DNA of 64,000 nt from Conus ventricosus (Eukaryota > Mollusca > Gastropoda > Neogastropoda > Conidae): contig CM031626.1 of the NCBI GenBank assembly GCA_018398815.1, positions 40,988,419 through 41,052,418 of the forward strand, read 5' to 3'. The position numbers were made by a program, and so were the translations under genes. The notes below the pieces were generated by a model, which was given only the letters and a program-made list of their open reading frames with translations, was not told the DNA's origin and did not search any database. Of the stretch, positions 23,995 to 35,029 are shown in pieces (the stretch's first letter is position 1; every line of letters starts with the position of its first letter).

Positions 23995-24947
23995 TACCCT
24001 ATGTCACAAAACAGTCATACCTATCCTTCTCTTTCCAGTTATACCCATGTCACAAACAGTACGTATCCTTCTCTTTCCAGTTTTTACCCTATGTCACAAA
24101 AGTCAATATGTATCCTTCTCTTTCCAGTTATACCCTGTCTCACAAAACAGTCAATATGTATCCTTCTCTTTCCAGTTATACCCTGTGTCACAAAACAGTC
24201 AATATGTATCCTTCTCTTTCCAGTTATACCCTGTGTCACAAAACAGTCAATATGTATCCTTCTCTTTCCAGTTTTTACCCTGTGTCACAAAACAGTCAAT
24301 ATGTATCCTTCTCTTTCCAGTTATCCCCTGTGTCACAAAACAGTCATAAGTATCCTTCTCTTTCCAGTTATACCCTGTGTCACAAAACAGTCAATATGTA
24401 TCCTTCTCTTTCCAGTTATACCCTGTGTCACAAAACAGTCAATATGTATCCTTCTCTTTCCAGTTATACCCTGTGTCACAAAACAGTCAATATGTATCCT
24501 TCTTTTTCCCAGTTATACCTGTCTCACAAAACAGTCAATATGTATCCTTCTCTTTCCAGTTATACCCGGTGTCACAAAACAGTCAATATGTACCCTTCTC
24601 TTTCCAGTTATACCCTGTGTCACAAAACAGTCAATATGTATCATTCTCTTTCCAGTTATACCTGTGTCACAAAACAGTCAATATGTATCCTTCTCTTTCA
24701 GTTATACCTGTGTCACAAAAACAGTCAATATGTATCCTTCTCTTTCCAGTTATACCCTGTGTCACAAAACAGTCAATATGTATCCTTCTCTTTCCAGTTA
24801 TACCCTGTGTCACAAAACAGTCAATACGTATCCTTCTCTTTCCAGTTATACCCTGTGTCACAAAACAGTCATACGTTATCCTTCTCTTTCCAGTCATACC
24901 CTGTGTCACAAAACAGTCAATACGTATCCTTCTCTTTCCAGTCATAC
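23995..24947. repeat. 48 bp minisatellite block 1, splice-donor side of S1
   Basis: About 20 copies. The plus-strand unit is AATATGTATCCTTCTCTTTC, CAGTTATACCCTGTGTCACA and AAACAGTC. On the gene strand each unit has GACACAGG|GTATAACTGG, a copy of the S1 donor (GTGCAGG|GTATGACTGG). The two units nearest the exon keep GTATGA. On the plus strand each unit has a pyrimidine tract plus CAG resembling an acceptor. Confidence 0.95.
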
Positions 24948-25169
24948 CCTGCACGGCTGTTCTGAGCAAGTTACTTAGTTTTGAGTCGCAGGGGGAGTTT
25001 ACAGCTGCAGAGACAAGCTGTGAATGCAGGTGAGGGAAAGGAATGTTTTCTGCAGGCCGCTCCCCCACCCAGTCTAACGCACTGTATTCGGCCAACTGAA
25101 TGTCATCTGTGCATAGCTGGTCTGGCAGCAATGCGTTCGGCAAGGTTGAGGGGGCCATTACAAATGGGG
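24948..25169 (-). CDS. Candidate Rho-GAP exon S1 embedded in a minisatellite
   Basis: On the gene strand ACCTACAG|CC (25169) and GTGCAGG|GTATGA (24948) bound 222 bp, a multiple of three. It starts with two bases and ends with one, so it fits between E and S2 or F without changing frame. The frame is open: PFVMAPSTLPNALLPDQLC, then TDDIQLAEYSALDWVGERP and a Leu/Ser-rich end. It is not low-complexity, unlike the flanking arrays. I do not recognise the sequence; DDIQLAEYSALDW is only loosely like the EDVDLSPP..LDFDP segment of vertebrate ARHGAP32. The donor lies at the first unit of the 48 bp array. No transcript evidence is available here. Confidence 0.5.
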
Positions 25170-25549
25170 CTGTAGGTTTGATAATTAGTTATTGTCATGA
25201 AAAATGTAATATATCTCCCACTATTGAGTGACTGAATTGGCGAATTCCCAACAATTCTTTTAATACCGAACTCGACTGGGTTTATTTTCTTGTAGATAAC
25301 ATAGATGCCGCTTGAAAGCTTGTACGCAAGTGGTCAGGCAATATTAGAACAATGACAACAAACACAATATTGTGCAAAAATGACGTCATCACTTTCTGGG
25401 AAGTTAATTTTCCATAGTTAAGTAGTACACAAGTTTGATACATGCCTCTGCTCAGACTACAGCAACAAAAATATTGGATTACAAATGTGTAAAGCCTTGT
25501 TTGTTTGCCCTTTCATAAGTGTCTCAATAAGGACGGAAATGTAAAGCTG
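25170..25549. other. Unique sequence between S1 and array block 2
   Basis: AT-rich, no ORF of note on either strand. It interrupts two blocks of the same minisatellite and contains the acceptor side of S1. Confidence 0.6.
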
Positions 25550-27104
25550 TGCCTGTGTCACAAAACAGTCAATACGTATCCTTCTCTTTCCAGTTATACC
25601 CTATGTTACAAAACAGTCAATAGTATCCCTTTTCTTTCCAGTTATACCCTGTGTCACAAAACAGTCAATACGTATCCTTCTCTTTCCAGTTATTTCCCTA
25701 TGTCACAAAACAGTAGTGTCCATCTCTTTCCAGTTATACCCCGTGTCACAAAACAGTCAATACATATCCTTCTCTTTCCAGTTATACCCTGTCACAAAAC
25801 AGTCAAACGTATCCTTCTCTTTCCAGTTATACCCTGTGTCACAAAACAGTCAATAAGTATCCTTCTCTTTCCAGTTATACCCTATGTCACAAAACAGTCA
25901 ATACCTTTTCCTATCTTTCCAGTTATACCCTATGTCACAAAACAGTCAATACGTATCCTTCTCTTTCCAGTTATACCCTGTGTCACAAAAAATTCAATAC
26001 CTATCCTTCTCTTTTCCAGTTATACCCCATGTCACAAAACAGTCAGGACGTATCCTTCTCTTTCCAGTTTTTACCTTATGTCACAAAAACAGTCAGTACG
26101 TATCCTTCTCTTTCCAGTTATACCCTATGTCACAAACAGTCAATACCTATCCTTCTCTTACCAGTTATACCCTATGTCACAAAACAGTCAGGACGTATCC
26201 TTCTCTTTCCAGTTATACCTATGTCACAAAACAGTCAATACGTATCCTTCTCTTTCCAGTTATACCCTATGTCACAAACAGTCAATACCTATCCTTCTCT
26301 TTCCAGTTATACCCTATGTCACAAAACAGTCAATACGTATCTTCTCTTTCCAGTTATACCCTGTGTCACAAAAACAGTCAATACGTATCCTTCTCTTTCC
26401 AGTTATTCGTGTCACAAAACAGTCAATATGTATCCTTTCTTTCCAGTTATACCCTGTGTCACAAAACAGTCAATATGTATCCTTCTCTTTCCAGTTATAC
26501 CTGTGTCACAAAACAGTCAATACGTATCCTTCTCTTTCCAGTTGTTACCCTGTGTCACAAAAAAACAGTCAATACGTATCCTTCTCTTTCCAGTTATACC
26601 CTGTGTCACAAAACAGTCAATACGTTTTCCTTCTCTTTCCAGTTATACCCCATGTCACAAAACAGTCAGGACGTATCCTTCTCTTTCCAGTTATACCCAT
26701 GTCACAAAACAGTCAATACGTATCCTTCTCTTTCCAGTTATACCCATGTCACAAAACAGTCAGGAGTATCCTTCTCTTTCCAGTTATACCCCATGTCACA
26801 AACAGTCAATACGTATCCTTCTCTTTCCAGTTATACCCTGTGTCACAAAACAGTCAATACGTTTCTTCTCTTTCCAGTTATACCCTATGTCACAAAACAG
26901 TCAATACCTATCATTCTCTTACCAGTTATACCCTATGTCACAAAACAGTCAATACGTATCCTTCTCTTTCCAGTTATACCCTGTGTCACAAAACAGTCAG
27001 TACGTATCCTTCTCTTTCCAGTTATACCCTATGTCACAAAACAGTCAGTACGTATCCTTCTCTTTCCCGTTATACCCCATGTCACAAAACAGTCAGTACG
27101 TATC
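25550..27104. repeat. 48 bp minisatellite block 2
   Basis: About 32 copies of the same unit as block 1, here mainly the AATACGTATCC variant and with many one-base indels. It lies upstream of S1 on the gene strand and is interrupted at 27104 by an LTR retrotransposon, continuing at 31068. Confidence 0.95.
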
Positions 27105-27336
27105 TGTCAGAAAGTGTTAGTGATAGTTTTAAAAGTTTTTTTAGGATTTTTTATAATTTCGCATCTCTGGAGTATGGCCTTGGTGAAGCCGAGGCAATGC
27201 GTAGGAATATAAGGCAGTGTGGACCCGTGTTCGGTCCTTTTCTGAATGCATGGAGGTGTGGGCTGCTTAGTGAGTATAGTTCGGATTTTAGGTTCCAGTT
27301 GTAGTTCATTTCGACTTAGAGGTTTAAGATGTTTCG
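27105..27336 (+). repeat. 5' LTR remnant
   Basis: Matches the first ~230 bp of the 3' LTR. After GATGTTTCG the sequence diverges into gag-like sequence, so the rest of the 5' LTR and the primer binding site are deleted. Compared with the 3' LTR I count about six single-base indels and one substitution. Confidence 0.9.
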
Positions 27337-27339
27337 GCT

Positions 27340-28205
27340 TTCAGTGTACAAAGGAAGGATTTCGTGAGAAATTCCGCACTGTTAAGCCGGAACAAAGTGA
27401 GACCTTCCAGTTTTTTTTGATAAGTTGCACCGCTTTTTCATGCGATGGATAGACTTGTCAGGAGTTCAAAAATCATTGAAGGTCTTTTTGATTTGTTGAT
27501 CACTGAACAATTTCTGTCGTCATGTTTCCGCAAAGTTGGTAGCCTTTTTGAAGGAAACTGGTTTTTCAGATGTGAAAGTTTTGGGTTTTGAGAAGGCTGA
27601 AAGGTACAGAGAAGTACATAAGAGTGAAACCTTGGGACGTGAGGAAAAAGTTCACCATTTTGCACACGCTTCTGTGTCAGGGAACCCACCAACCAGTGGT
27701 GATTCCAGATATTCTAGAGGAGGATATGGGGGTTACCGTGGCTACGGCGGGTACCCAAGGAAATCTTATGTTTCAAATACCAGAGGGTCAGGAAACACTA
27801 CTTTTCGTGTCGAGGACAGGAAAGAACACATGACAAAATCCAAAGCATTTGTCAACACACAACAGAATGTGCCAACCAGCACAAGTCCAAAGAAAGGCAG
27901 AACATGCTACTGGTGTGGTGACAGTAAGCACCTTCTGAAAGACTGTGACCGAAAACCAATGCTGAAATCACAGATAGGCTCCATCGGGTTGTCTGTACAA
28001 CATGGCTTGCCCGAGGAAATTCAAACATGTCAGGGTACAGTGAATGGACAGGAAGCTACTGTCATGTTGGATTCAGGTTGCACTACAGTAGGAGTCAGAA
28101 AATCATTAGTTTTCAAAAGAACAGTATCGTGGATGAAACAATCTCCTGTACCATGTTTAGTGGTTGAAACTGTTGATTTTCCTGTGGGCAGTAGTCAACA
28201 TTGAT
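27340..28205 (+). pseudogene. Retrotransposon gag/protease fragment
   Basis: An upstream capsid-like segment (FRTVKPEQSETFQFF, then WLVAFLKETGFSDVKV in another frame) is followed by an open frame from about 27536. That frame contains a Gly/Tyr-rich stretch, a CCHC zinc knuckle (CYWCGDSKHLLKDC, fitting C-x2-C-x4-H-x4-C) and an aspartic protease motif (VMLDSGCTTVGVRKSL). The frame breaks after about 28205. This is the structural/protease part of the retrotransposon, decayed or mis-sequenced. Confidence 0.85.
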
Positions 28206-28404
28206 TGTCCTAGTTTTTCTGGCAGTGTCAAAGCTTGTGTTGTTGATAAACCTGTGTGTGATGTGATTCTGGCCCGAATCCCTGGTTGTACATTGCTTGT
28301 GTTGAAGTTGCAAATGCTGTCACAACGAGAGCACAAACTTTGGTGGCTACTGTCAGCTGGACACGCCACTTGTCGTCACTTGACGCTTTGTTGAGAGAAT
28401 TGTC

Positions 28405-29140
28405 TTTGCATGGACTTACAGCTCGGCCTAGAAAAGATTGAAGTGGGCTATCAGAAGATTACCTTCTTGGGACATGTCATTGGGAGCAATGAGATGTCAC
28501 CAGAACCAAGCAAGGTTTCACAAGTTTTGTCAGTCAGTGTACCAACAACCAAACGACAAGTTCGTTCATTTTTGGGCCATGGCAGGATTTTATCGTCGGT
28601 ACATACCGCACTTCTCAGGCACAGTGGCACCTTTGGTGGATTTGACAAAGAGAATGTGTCCAAGCAAGGTGAAGTGGTCACACGCTTGTCAAAACTGCGT
28701 TTGACACAGTGAAAGCGGTACTATCCAAAAGTCCTGTCGTGGCATTGCCTGACTTTGCGCAGACCTTCATTGTGCGCACTGATGCTTCATCAGTGGGCAT
28801 AGGGGCGGTTTTGCTGCAGCCCAAAGAAGGGCAAGTGCACCCAATCCTATACGCAAGCAGGAGGCTCCTGGACAGAGAGACAAGGTACTAAAACTATTGA
28901 GCGGGAGTGCCTTGCGCTTATCTGGGCCGTGGAGAAATTCCAGCGCTATCTGTTTGGTCGTCACTTCATTGTCGAGACGGATCACAAACCGCTTTCGGTC
29001 TTGGAAAACACTAAACCTACAAATGCGCGTGTTTTGCGCTGGGGTCTTGCACTGCAAGATTATTCATTTTCAATTTTGCCAATCCCAGGGGCAAGTAATA
29101 ATGAAGCGGATGTGTTGTCTCGTCTGGTGGATGTGAGGGT
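28405..29140 (+). pseudogene. Retrotransposon RT C-terminus plus RNase H fragment
   Basis: An RT connection segment (KITFLGHVIGSNEMSPEPSK, then AGFYRRYIPHFSGTVAPLVD in a shifted frame) precedes an RNase H domain with FIVRTDASSVGIGAVLLQ and ERECLALIWAVEKFQRYLFG and FIVETDHKPL. The catalytic YxDD part of RT is absent. Three or four frame changes occur. No integrase follows; 29140-30125 is AT-rich. Confidence 0.85.
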
Positions 29141-30125
29141 CATGCGGATGCGTATGCTGTATTATCATAGCATTAACTTGTTAGATGGAGAACATGTTTT
29201 TTTTGCTTTTGAGATGGATTGTTGCAGGAACGGGGCTGATGGAAGACGCTGTCATCCCTCGTTGCACTCGTAGCTGTCATCCATCGCATCGCAAGTTCAA
29301 GCTACTTCACACGTGTGACGTCGACATGTTCAAGACCAAGTCCAACTGTTGTGTCGTCGTACACGGTGAAATAAACTTTTCTAAAACTGTATGTGGCAAA
29401 CAGATCTTGCGTTACACGCACTTGCAAAAACGCAATGAACTGTTCAAGAACTTTGAAAAGACGATATAAACCATTTGGATAGAAAAACATTTTCAATCAA
29501 CGTTGTGACTCAGATGGATGTTCAAAGACTTTGGAAAGACAATATGAATCATTTGGATGGACAAAAAAAAAAAACATTTTCAATCAACGTTATGACTCAC
29601 ATGGATGGAAAATTTGACAGTAAAAGTAGTATTGATATGTGATTATTAATTATAAACATATTTTTCTAGATAGGGACCAGGGACCTTCGGTCGATTTGTG
29701 GATTTTTGATGCAACAATCTGGGTGTAACCTATGACGGGGGTCATAGAGAGTTCTTGAATATGTGGTATTCGAGTTACTTTTTTGTATCCATGTCCTGTG
29801 ACAGGGGTCTAGGACTAATGTTAATTCTGACGAGAATTTTCATTAAATGGATAGAGTAATAGGAAAAATTACTCTAAAGGGATTGAGCATTTGACAGTCG
29901 GGGGACTAGTCAATTATTGAGTGTGGTACTCAATTATTAACCTTGGTGAAGGTTATTTTGAAGCTCTTAATCAGTGGAATTTCCCTAAATGGATAAATAC
30001 ACCTAGTTTGGATCCATCTTCAGAGGAACTTTTCCTCCGTCGTCGCTGGTCTTTTTCTTTAACAAAAAAAAATAATAATAATAGGTTTTTTTTATTTTTT
30101 TTTTTTTTTCCGGGGAAGGGGGTGA

Positions 30126-31067
30126 TGTCAGAAAGTGTTAGTGATAGTTTAAAAGTTTTTTAGGATTTTTATAATTTCCGCATCTCTGGAGTATGGCCTT
30201 GGTGAGCCGAGGCAATGCGTAGGAATATAAGGCAGTGTGCGACCCGTGTTCGGTCCTTTTCTGAATGCATGGAGGTGTGGGCTGCTTGGTGAGTATAGTT
30301 CGGATTTTAGGTTCCAGTTGTAGTTCATTTCGACTTAGAGGTTTAAGATGTTTCGAAATAGGAACAAGAGTTTGTTTAGGTTCTAATATATTTATTCCGG
30401 CTTTTGCAGGCATCATGTTTGATAGCTGGGCGGCCGCTGTTGAACACCGCGTGGCTGAGTGAACTGAAATGGTTATGGAGAGCTTGCGCGAGGCTGGACT
30501 TTGTAGTTGCGTTGTGGTGTTTGTACAAGAATTGAATGTCGGGATAATTTGGGAGCGATGGGAGCATGAGTCTAAGAATGTTGTCGTAAGAATGTTCGAG
30601 TAATTGGGAGAAACGTAGGCGTGTGAGTTAATTTGTTAGTTGGGAACTTGGGAAGTTATTTAATTTGGTTAGGTCAGAGGTTAGGTGAGTTCTAGTTACA
30701 GTCAGGGGAAGTAGTTCGTTAGGGAGGTTAGCTAGTTTAGAAATAAAGTATGTTTAGGGTTGGCTAATTTAAGTTAATTTGTGAATACCTGTGTGCAAAA
30801 ATGTATGTTAAATTATGAATGTGAAGTTTAAGTGGTTTTCATACAAGTAAATTTGGAACTTGTATTTCTTTGAGTTTGTTATAAATGTTGGAGTGATAGC
30901 AGACGACTGTTTGGAGGAAGTGAGCTACATGTTGTTGTCGGTGTGTGGCGAAAGTGCGAGAGTGAACCTATTGACAATCACACAGTTGTTATAAAAAGTC
31001 GTGAGCTGTTAGTGTTTCATTCTCTATTAAACAACAGAGTAAAAACAAGGTAAACCGGCTCATGACA
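30126..31067 (+). repeat. 3' LTR, 942 bp
   Basis: Complete LTR from TGTCAGAAAG to CTCATGACA. An ATTAAA near 31027 is a possible polyadenylation signal. The first 230 bp repeat at 27105. Confidence 0.88.
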
Positions 31068-31315
31068 GTATCCTTCTCTTTCCAGTTATACCCTATGTCA
31101 CAAAACAGTCAATACGTATCCTTCTCTTTCCAGTTATACCCTATGTCACAAAACAGTCAGGACGTGTCCTTCTCTTTCCAGTTATACCCTATGTCACAAA
31201 ACAGTCAATACGTATCCTTCTCTTTCCAGTTATACCTATGTCACAAAACAGTCAGGACGTATCCTTCTCTTTCCAGTTATACCCTATGTCACAAAACAGT
31301 CAGGACGTATCCTAC
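31068..31315. repeat. 48 bp minisatellite block 3
   Basis: Five more units of the array, separated from block 2 only by the LTR element. Confidence 0.93.
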
Positions 31316-32117
31316 TGACAAAACAGTACACGCTGCCTACTTTCCTTCTCTTTCTCCTTTTCAAACGACAGCCTGCGTCACAACATGCACTAGGAAGGTT
31401 CTAGGGAGAACAAAGACCTCCACCAGGGTCAAACAGACCCGGGATCCTCTGATCCAGATGCGCGCCAAAATGTAAGCCCCACCCCACCCACCCCACCCTC
31501 ATCCCTACCCCTATGACATGCTAAGTGTGAAAACAAGAACTAGGATCAGTAGACTGGCTCTCCCCCCCCCACCCACCGGCGATTCACAGGGAGATCGTGA
31601 CCTGACCCACAAGGGAGGCAATGCACAGCTGCCAAGTAGCTCACATGCAGGACCACTGCTCACCACCAGTCCTGGAGCTAGTAAGAGCCAGCGTCCTCCT
31701 CCAGAGATTACCATCCCATCTGTCCCGCGACAGTCCTCTACACGGGGGGGCTGGAATAGCTGAGCTGGTAGAGAGCCGGACTCGTAATCCGAGGGTTGCG
31801 GGTTCGAATCTCTGCCGGGCCGTTTCGGTACAGGGGGATATTTCCCTCGGAGTTAACATTAGTTCTGACTCCATTTCCCATACAGTCCTTCAAATGAGAC
31901 TATAAACCAAGGTTCCGTGTGTGAACGCACGCAAAACGTCTTGCACACACGTAAAATCCCATCACCAACTTTCGGAAGAGGAAGGCCAGTTTGGCCATTG
32001 GTATGGATGACACATTACACATAGCATGCACCTTCCCTGAAGATGGAGTATGGGTGCCTTAATGGCGGGATAAAAAACGGTCATGCACACATTTTACGCT
32101 ACATTAGAGCCACACAG

Positions 32118-32939
32118 AACCAGCCGCCATGGCGAAGTGGTCAGCGTCACAGACTCCTGGCTGGGAGGTCGTGGGTTCGAATCCCATCAGTCATGTGGGT
32201 TTTTCTGCCCCGACCAGCTCCAACACAGAGTTGAGTTTGCTGCAGACTCAGTTGGGAGACTGGGACCACACAGTCGAGTTTCATCCACTTAATGGATGCG
32301 TTTCTGAGAGTGTTGCTCAAATTTCCTGACCAACACTGCAGGTGCCTGTATCTCTCAGGCTGGTTGACGCGGGATATATTATGAAAGGAAGTATAGAGTA
32401 CAGCCCTGTCATGTAATTTCAGACCGAAATGGAAATCCGTAGCATCATCTTAATCATCCTCATTCTCATCCATCAGCATAAAAAAAAGTCTCAAATTCTG
32501 TGGCCCTTCAAGCCCTGCTCTCATGGTGACCTCAATTTCGATGTCCTCTCCACGTCTGTGGTCTTGGTTTGGTTCCGTCGGGGTCACCGGTATCGGCAAG
32601 TCCATGGGGCTGTCGTTGGACAGACGTGGTGGCGCCCTCCGGGGGAGAGCTCACTCACGCCGGCTCCGCAACTAAGCAATTATTGTCGTCAGCAGGGGGC
32701 TTAGTAGGTGGTGTCCTGCGTATGTTAGATCAGAACAGGCGCCACTGAACACCACTCAAGTGACTCGGCAGCAGTGCAGTGTCTCCTCCGGTGGGTTGCC
32801 TCTTGACAACTTGACATTGATGCTCCCTGTGGATTGCCGGTGCCGGGGCTGCGGCGGGGCCGACCGAGGTGTGGTTGTGGACGGGGTGTCGGAATGAGCG
32901 GCGTGAGTGCAATGCCTCTGAGGTGGCGCAGAGGTTGGG

Positions 32940-32987
<48 letters not shown>
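32118..32987 (+). mobile_element. Retroposon family B, full copy (~830 bp plus poly-A)
   Basis: A tRNA-like head (GCCATGGCGAAGTGGTCAGC, GGTTCGAATCCC) is followed by a long body and ends in GGCGCAGAGGTTGGGACAGC and ~43 A. The flanks GCCACACAGA / GCCACACCAGA look like an imperfect target duplication. The same architecture appears inverted at 60472-62732. Confidence 0.88.
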
Positions 32988-32988
<1 letters not shown>

Positions 32989-33904
32989 CCACACCAGATT
33001 ACCTCCAAATTTTGGGTTTTGGGTTTTTTTGTGCATTGTGTGTCTTTTTATGATCTTATCAAGAGCTCCAAACCTGGTGATGTGATCTTACATAATAGCA
33101 AAGATAAAGCGAAAAAACCCTTGTGGCACAGAGCAAGATTACCTATATGTTGGGAGAGCAACAGCGGAACATTGAGCTTTAACCCACTGTTTCCTATCCG
33201 AGGAGAGGAGTAGGAAAGGAAGGGAAGGCAGACCACTGCTGTTCACCCGCGGATACTCTTCCCTGCCCTAAAAGATGCTGGCAGTAGGAGAGCGAAAGTA
33301 TCTGCCTTCCTCATTACACTGACCACATGGCCCGCTCTGGCATGCGGGAGGGGAGAGACTAGGACAGCTGTTACAGTGAACACAGGGTCAGCTCTCCATT
33401 ACTCACTTAGTGCCGGAAAGGAATGTAATCAAGTGGCCGCCTTGTGTGTATTCAAGGGCTTATCTCCAGTCCACTGGAGAAACCTGAACCTTTGGCAGAA
33501 TTTGACACCCTGTCTTTTCTCTCAAGATAGCTGAGCAGTACACAACTTGCTGACTTGGAAGAATCTCCACTCTTCATTAATATGTGCTGCTGTGGAGGAC
33601 GGTCAGATAAAGTGCACGCTACAGCAGGCTTGCTACTGGAAGTCTGGTTTGCTCCAAATTATGAAGAGCCCTAGCCAGGCAGTTTTCAAGCAAGGAATGA
33701 CTATTTTTTGTAAATGTGTGTTTTTATATTTTCTATTAAAAACTGTTTGACGCTGCTAATAGCACTTATACATTACAACTGGAACTTGAACCACTGTGAG
33801 TTTTGTCATTGTAGAAGTACTCTTGTGATTTCTGCCATCCTTTAAAAACTTCAAGTGGGCATTTTCAAATCCCCCATTTTGGAGACAGTCCGGTGTGCCT
33901 CTAA
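32988..33904. other. Unassigned insert between the halves of family A
   Basis: Unique-looking sequence without a convincing ORF. It lies between the poly-A of the family B copy and the resumption of family A, so it belongs to the inserted material or to a rearrangement. Confidence 0.5.
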
Positions 33905-34164
33905 AGTAGTGACAAAACTCCACTCCCTTTGTAGGGTAGATGGGATTAATACTTGCCTGTCCACATAGGGAGTGTCCGCAGAAGTATCAGCCTGCGTACG
34001 CAGAAGAAGCAGTCCTCTACACTTGTCAATACCCACCACCTAGACATGAACCTGACACTTGCCCATGCTCGCAACTAGACACGAATTAGACACTTGCCGA
34101 TACCTGCGAACTAGACCGAACTAGACGCTAAGGGCACGGGCATGCGTAGGAATTCAAAAGAGAT

Positions 34165-35027
34165 CAACAATGAGAGCAGGCTGTGAAGGGCCACAAAATC
34201 TGAGCCCTTTTCTTTTTCTTTTTCTTTTCCTGATCAATGACGATGACGATGACGATGAAGATGACGCTGACGCTGTGACAGTTCTTGCTACAAGAGCTCC
34301 ATTCTGGTATTGCACTGCGTGACAGGGCCGTGTTCAAGGCTTCCTTTCACAACACAATCCCCGTGTCGACCACACCCTACACACTGCGTGACAGGGCCGT
34401 GTTCAAGGCTTCCTTTCACAACAATCCCCGTGTCGACCACACCCTACACACTGCGTGACAGGGCCGTGTTCAAGGCTTCCTTTCACAACACATCCCCTGT
34501 CGACCCACACCCTACACACTGCGTGACAGGGCCGTGTTCAAGGCTTCCTTTCACAACACATCCCCGTGTCGACCACACCCTACACACTGCGTTGACAGGG
34601 CCGTGTTCAAGGCTTCCTTTCACAACACATCCCGTGTCGACCACACCCTACACACTGCGTGACAGGGCCGTGTTCAAGGCTTCCTTTCACAACACAATCC
34701 CCGTGTCGACCACACCCTACACACTGCGTGACAGGGCCGTGTTCAAGGCTTCCTTTCACAACACATCCCCGTGTCAACCACACCCTAGAGACACACACAC
34801 ACTTCAACGCTGGTCTGGAAATCTGAGCAATGCTCTCAGAGGCACCTCCATTTAATGGATGGAACTCGACCGAGCCGCTCCAGTCTTCCCAAACTAAGCC
34901 CTAAGCAAACTTAGCGAGCGCTATGGCTGAAAAATCCATCAAAGATAAATGTCTCTGATGGGAACCAGCCCGCTACTTCCCAGCCCAGCGTTTGTGACAC
35001 CTACAACTGCACCATGGCCGCTGGTTG
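34165..35027 (-). mobile_element. Retroposon family B copy with internal minisatellite
   Basis: The 3' part (GGGCCACAAAATCTGAGCCC) and 5' part (CTGAGCAATGCTCTCAGAGG; tRNA-like head near 35000-35027) match family B in minus orientation. Between them 34312-34790 is a ~65 bp tandem repeat (GCGTGACAGGGCCGTGTTCA, AGGCTTCCTTTCACAACACA) with seven copies. Its unit matches family B sequence (ATGACAGGGCTGTACTCTAC), so the array grew inside the retroposon. Confidence 0.78.
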
Positions 35028-35029
35028 CC

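Larger units (their letters stand above)
27105..31067 (+). mobile_element. LTR retrotransposon (Ty3/gypsy-type), internally deleted
   Basis: The ends are TGTCA...TGACA, flanked by a 5 bp target duplication GTATC at 27100-27104 and 31068-31072. It has inserted inside one unit of the 48 bp array. A purine tract GGGGAAGGGGGTGA precedes the 3' LTR. Order gag (zinc knuckle), protease, RT C-terminal part, RNase H is that of Ty3/gypsy elements. The RT catalytic centre and the integrase are missing and several frames are broken, so it is not autonomous. Confidence 0.93.
31744..34009 (+). mobile_element. Retroposon family A, split by later insertions
   Basis: The element is flanked by a 13 bp target duplication CAGTCCTCTACAC (31731-31743 and 34010-34022). 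It starts with a tRNA-like head (GGAATAGCTGAGCTGGTAGA, GGGTTCGAATCTCT) and continues to about 32087 (CGGGATAAAAAACGGTC). It resumes near 33905 (ACAAAACTCCACTCCC, GGGAGTGTCCGCAGAAGTAT). The uninterrupted copy at 58139-58622 shows these two parts are normally joined. Confidence 0.85.

Noticed and set aside
24001..24978. A 325-codon plus-strand open frame
   Set aside because: Same minisatellite read-through; three frames are open at once, which indicates repeat composition and not coding.
25505..27304. A 599-codon plus-strand open frame
   Set aside because: It is the read-through of the 48 bp minisatellite (unit divisible by three) with a 16-residue repeat; no unique domain, and it runs into the LTR.
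31752..31825. Possible tRNA-Thr-like gene
   Set aside because: A- and B-box-like sequence is present, but it is the head of retroposon family A (same body follows at 58139-58622), with target duplications.
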